A stretch of 42,637 bases of DNA from Candidatus Calditenuaceae archaeon (GTDB lineage Archaea > Thermoproteota > Nitrososphaeria_A > Caldarchaeales > Calditenuaceae), in contig JANXEU010000033.1 of NCBI GenBank assembly GCA_025058055.1, positions 1 to 42,637 of the forward strand, given 5' to 3'. Positions 42,239 to 42,637 of this stretch are shown here, piece by piece; positions within the stretch are counted from its first letter, which is position 1; every line of letters begins with the position of its first letter. Made by a program: the position numbers and the translations under genes. Below the pieces are notes generated by a model. That model was not told the origin of the DNA. It worked only from the letters and a program-made list of their open reading frames with translations, and ran no database searches.

Positions 42239-42355
42239 TCAGAACTCCTCCTCTTCTTCTTCCTCCTCCCATTCCTCTTCTTCCCACTCCTCGTCGAAGT
42301 CCTCCTCCTCCCATTCCTCCCATTCCTCTTCTGAAAAGCGCTTCACGATCTGCAC
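42239..42355 (-). CDS. Very small Glu/Trp-rich protein
   Basis: 38 residues from GTG 42355, which lies about 25 bases after a TATA-like CTAATATACG, so the transcript would be leaderless. A longer frame starting at 42469 crosses this box. After VQIVKRF comes a run of Glu with Trp at regular places (EEEWEEWEEEDFDEEWEEEE) and a final Glu-Phe end. No known family. It could be a DNA mimic or RNP-tail type peptide, or a chance low-complexity frame. Confidence 0.45.
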   Translation of the reverse strand: MQIVKRFSEEEWEEWEEEDFDEEWEEEEWEEEEEEEEF

Positions 42356-42374
42356 AATCGCACCAGAACCCCCT

Positions 42375-42384
42375 CGTATATTAG
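42375..42384 (-). promoter_or_regulatory. TATA box for the Glu/Trp-rich peptide
   Basis: CGTATATTAG on the plus strand, 24-25 bases from GTG 42355. Confidence 0.4.
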
Positions 42385-42470
42385 GATGAACAGAACGAAA
42401 ACTGTCTATGACCTCCGGTGAACTTCTCTGTGTGACTCCACCGCATGTTCGAGTCAAACCAGCGTTCACT

Positions 42471-42480
42471 TGATATTAAT
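42471..42480 (+). promoter_or_regulatory. TATA box for the tRNA-like gene
   Basis: TGATATTAAT centred about 24 bases before the tRNA-like 5' end at 42499. Confidence 0.45.
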
Positions 42481-42498
42481 CGATGAGACACATAAAGG

Positions 42499-42637
42499 GG
42501 GCCCGTAGCTCAGCCAGGAACGACAAAATCACTGGCGTATAGCTCAGTGTACGACCGGACAATCGGGGCTGTCTGGCCTCCAGCATATCGCACGGGGTGT
42601 GTTCGTTAAGTTCCACTTAGAGACGAAGAGGATTTTC
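42499..42637 (+). tRNA. tRNA-like 5' half interrupted in the D-loop (truncated by the window edge)
   Basis: GGGCCCG (acceptor), TA (positions 8-9), GCTC (D-stem), AGCCAGG (D-loop with the GG at 18-19) is a perfect archaeal tRNA 5' end. The expected GAGC of the D-stem does not follow; instead about 120 bases of other sequence run to the edge. These include a hairpin CCGGACA-ATCGGGGC-TGTCTGG (42556-42577) and a second AGCTCAG (42541-42547). It could be a long intron in the D-loop, a split tRNA 5' half, or a different RNA with a tRNA-like end. Confidence 0.4.

Noticed and set aside
1..42637. CRISPR arrays, insertion sequences and prophage genes
   Set aside because: No regularly spaced direct repeats, transposase or phage structural genes were seen.

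Overview
This window is chromosomal DNA from an archaeon, probably a thermophilic member of the TACK group. The archaeal hallmarks are a Nop5-fibrillarin C/D-box RNP pair, tRNA methyltransferases Trm1, Trm5 and Taw2, a GINS subunit, HerA-NurA, an LSm-L37e pair, two SpoVT/AbrB-PhoU fusions, LysW-type amino acid hydrolase and pilin-like N-termini. TATA-like boxes lie about 24-32 bases upstream of many start codons, which suggests leaderless transcripts. TTG and GTG starts are common. I cannot fix the lineage from sequence alone; a Caldarchaeales/Nitrososphaeria-like organism would fit. I see no insertion sequence, CRISPR array, prophage or rRNA, and no gene-free stretch above 300 bases.

Region 1 (1-6275) is a cell-surface island. 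It starts with the end of a protein built of a 14-residue repeat with the core PFSPxPIE. Two pilin-like genes and a membrane-anchored HExxH protease follow on the same strand. Then come a polytopic membrane protein with a SHOCT-like tail (opposite strand) and a large secreted metzincin-like protease with a coiled-coil stalk and C-terminal anchor. A perfect inverted repeat sits between the convergent genes at 3085-3104.

Region 2 (6333-11544) holds a family 5 uracil-DNA glycosylase, an AbrB-PhoU regulator with a palindrome over its TATA box, and a metabolic group: a methylisocitrate lyase-like enzyme, an SCP-x type thiolase and an acryloyl-CoA reductase-like dehydrogenase. Region 3 (11534-15834, minus strand) is a five-gene operon in which every gene overlaps the next by four bases: nop5, fibrillarin, RNase HII, a THEP1 NTPase and trm1. 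Region 4 (15923-20554) carries trm5, an ornithine cyclodeaminase-family gene and a very large secreted repeat-domain protein.

Region 5 (20555-22987) is an AT-rich leader with inverted repeats, a DNA methyltransferase and an overlapping gene of unknown function; it is the best candidate for an undescribed system. Region 6 (23034-31431) mixes housekeeping genes (RdgB, GINS, PdxS, a dolichol/phytol kinase-like enzyme, YjbQ, HisH, aconitase) with a SIMPL protein divergent from a membrane-bound winged-helix regulator. Region 7 (31428-42219) holds L37e, LSm, argH, lysK, herA-nurA, a CBS-zinc ribbon protein, a Mut7-C RNase-like protein, AMMECR1, a glycosyltransferase, taw2, the second AbrB-PhoU gene and a stand-alone AsnC-type RAM domain.

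The right end (42239-42637) has a tiny leaderless Glu/Trp-rich protein. Next to it is an RNA gene whose 5' end looks like a tRNA, interrupted in the D-loop and cut by the window edge.
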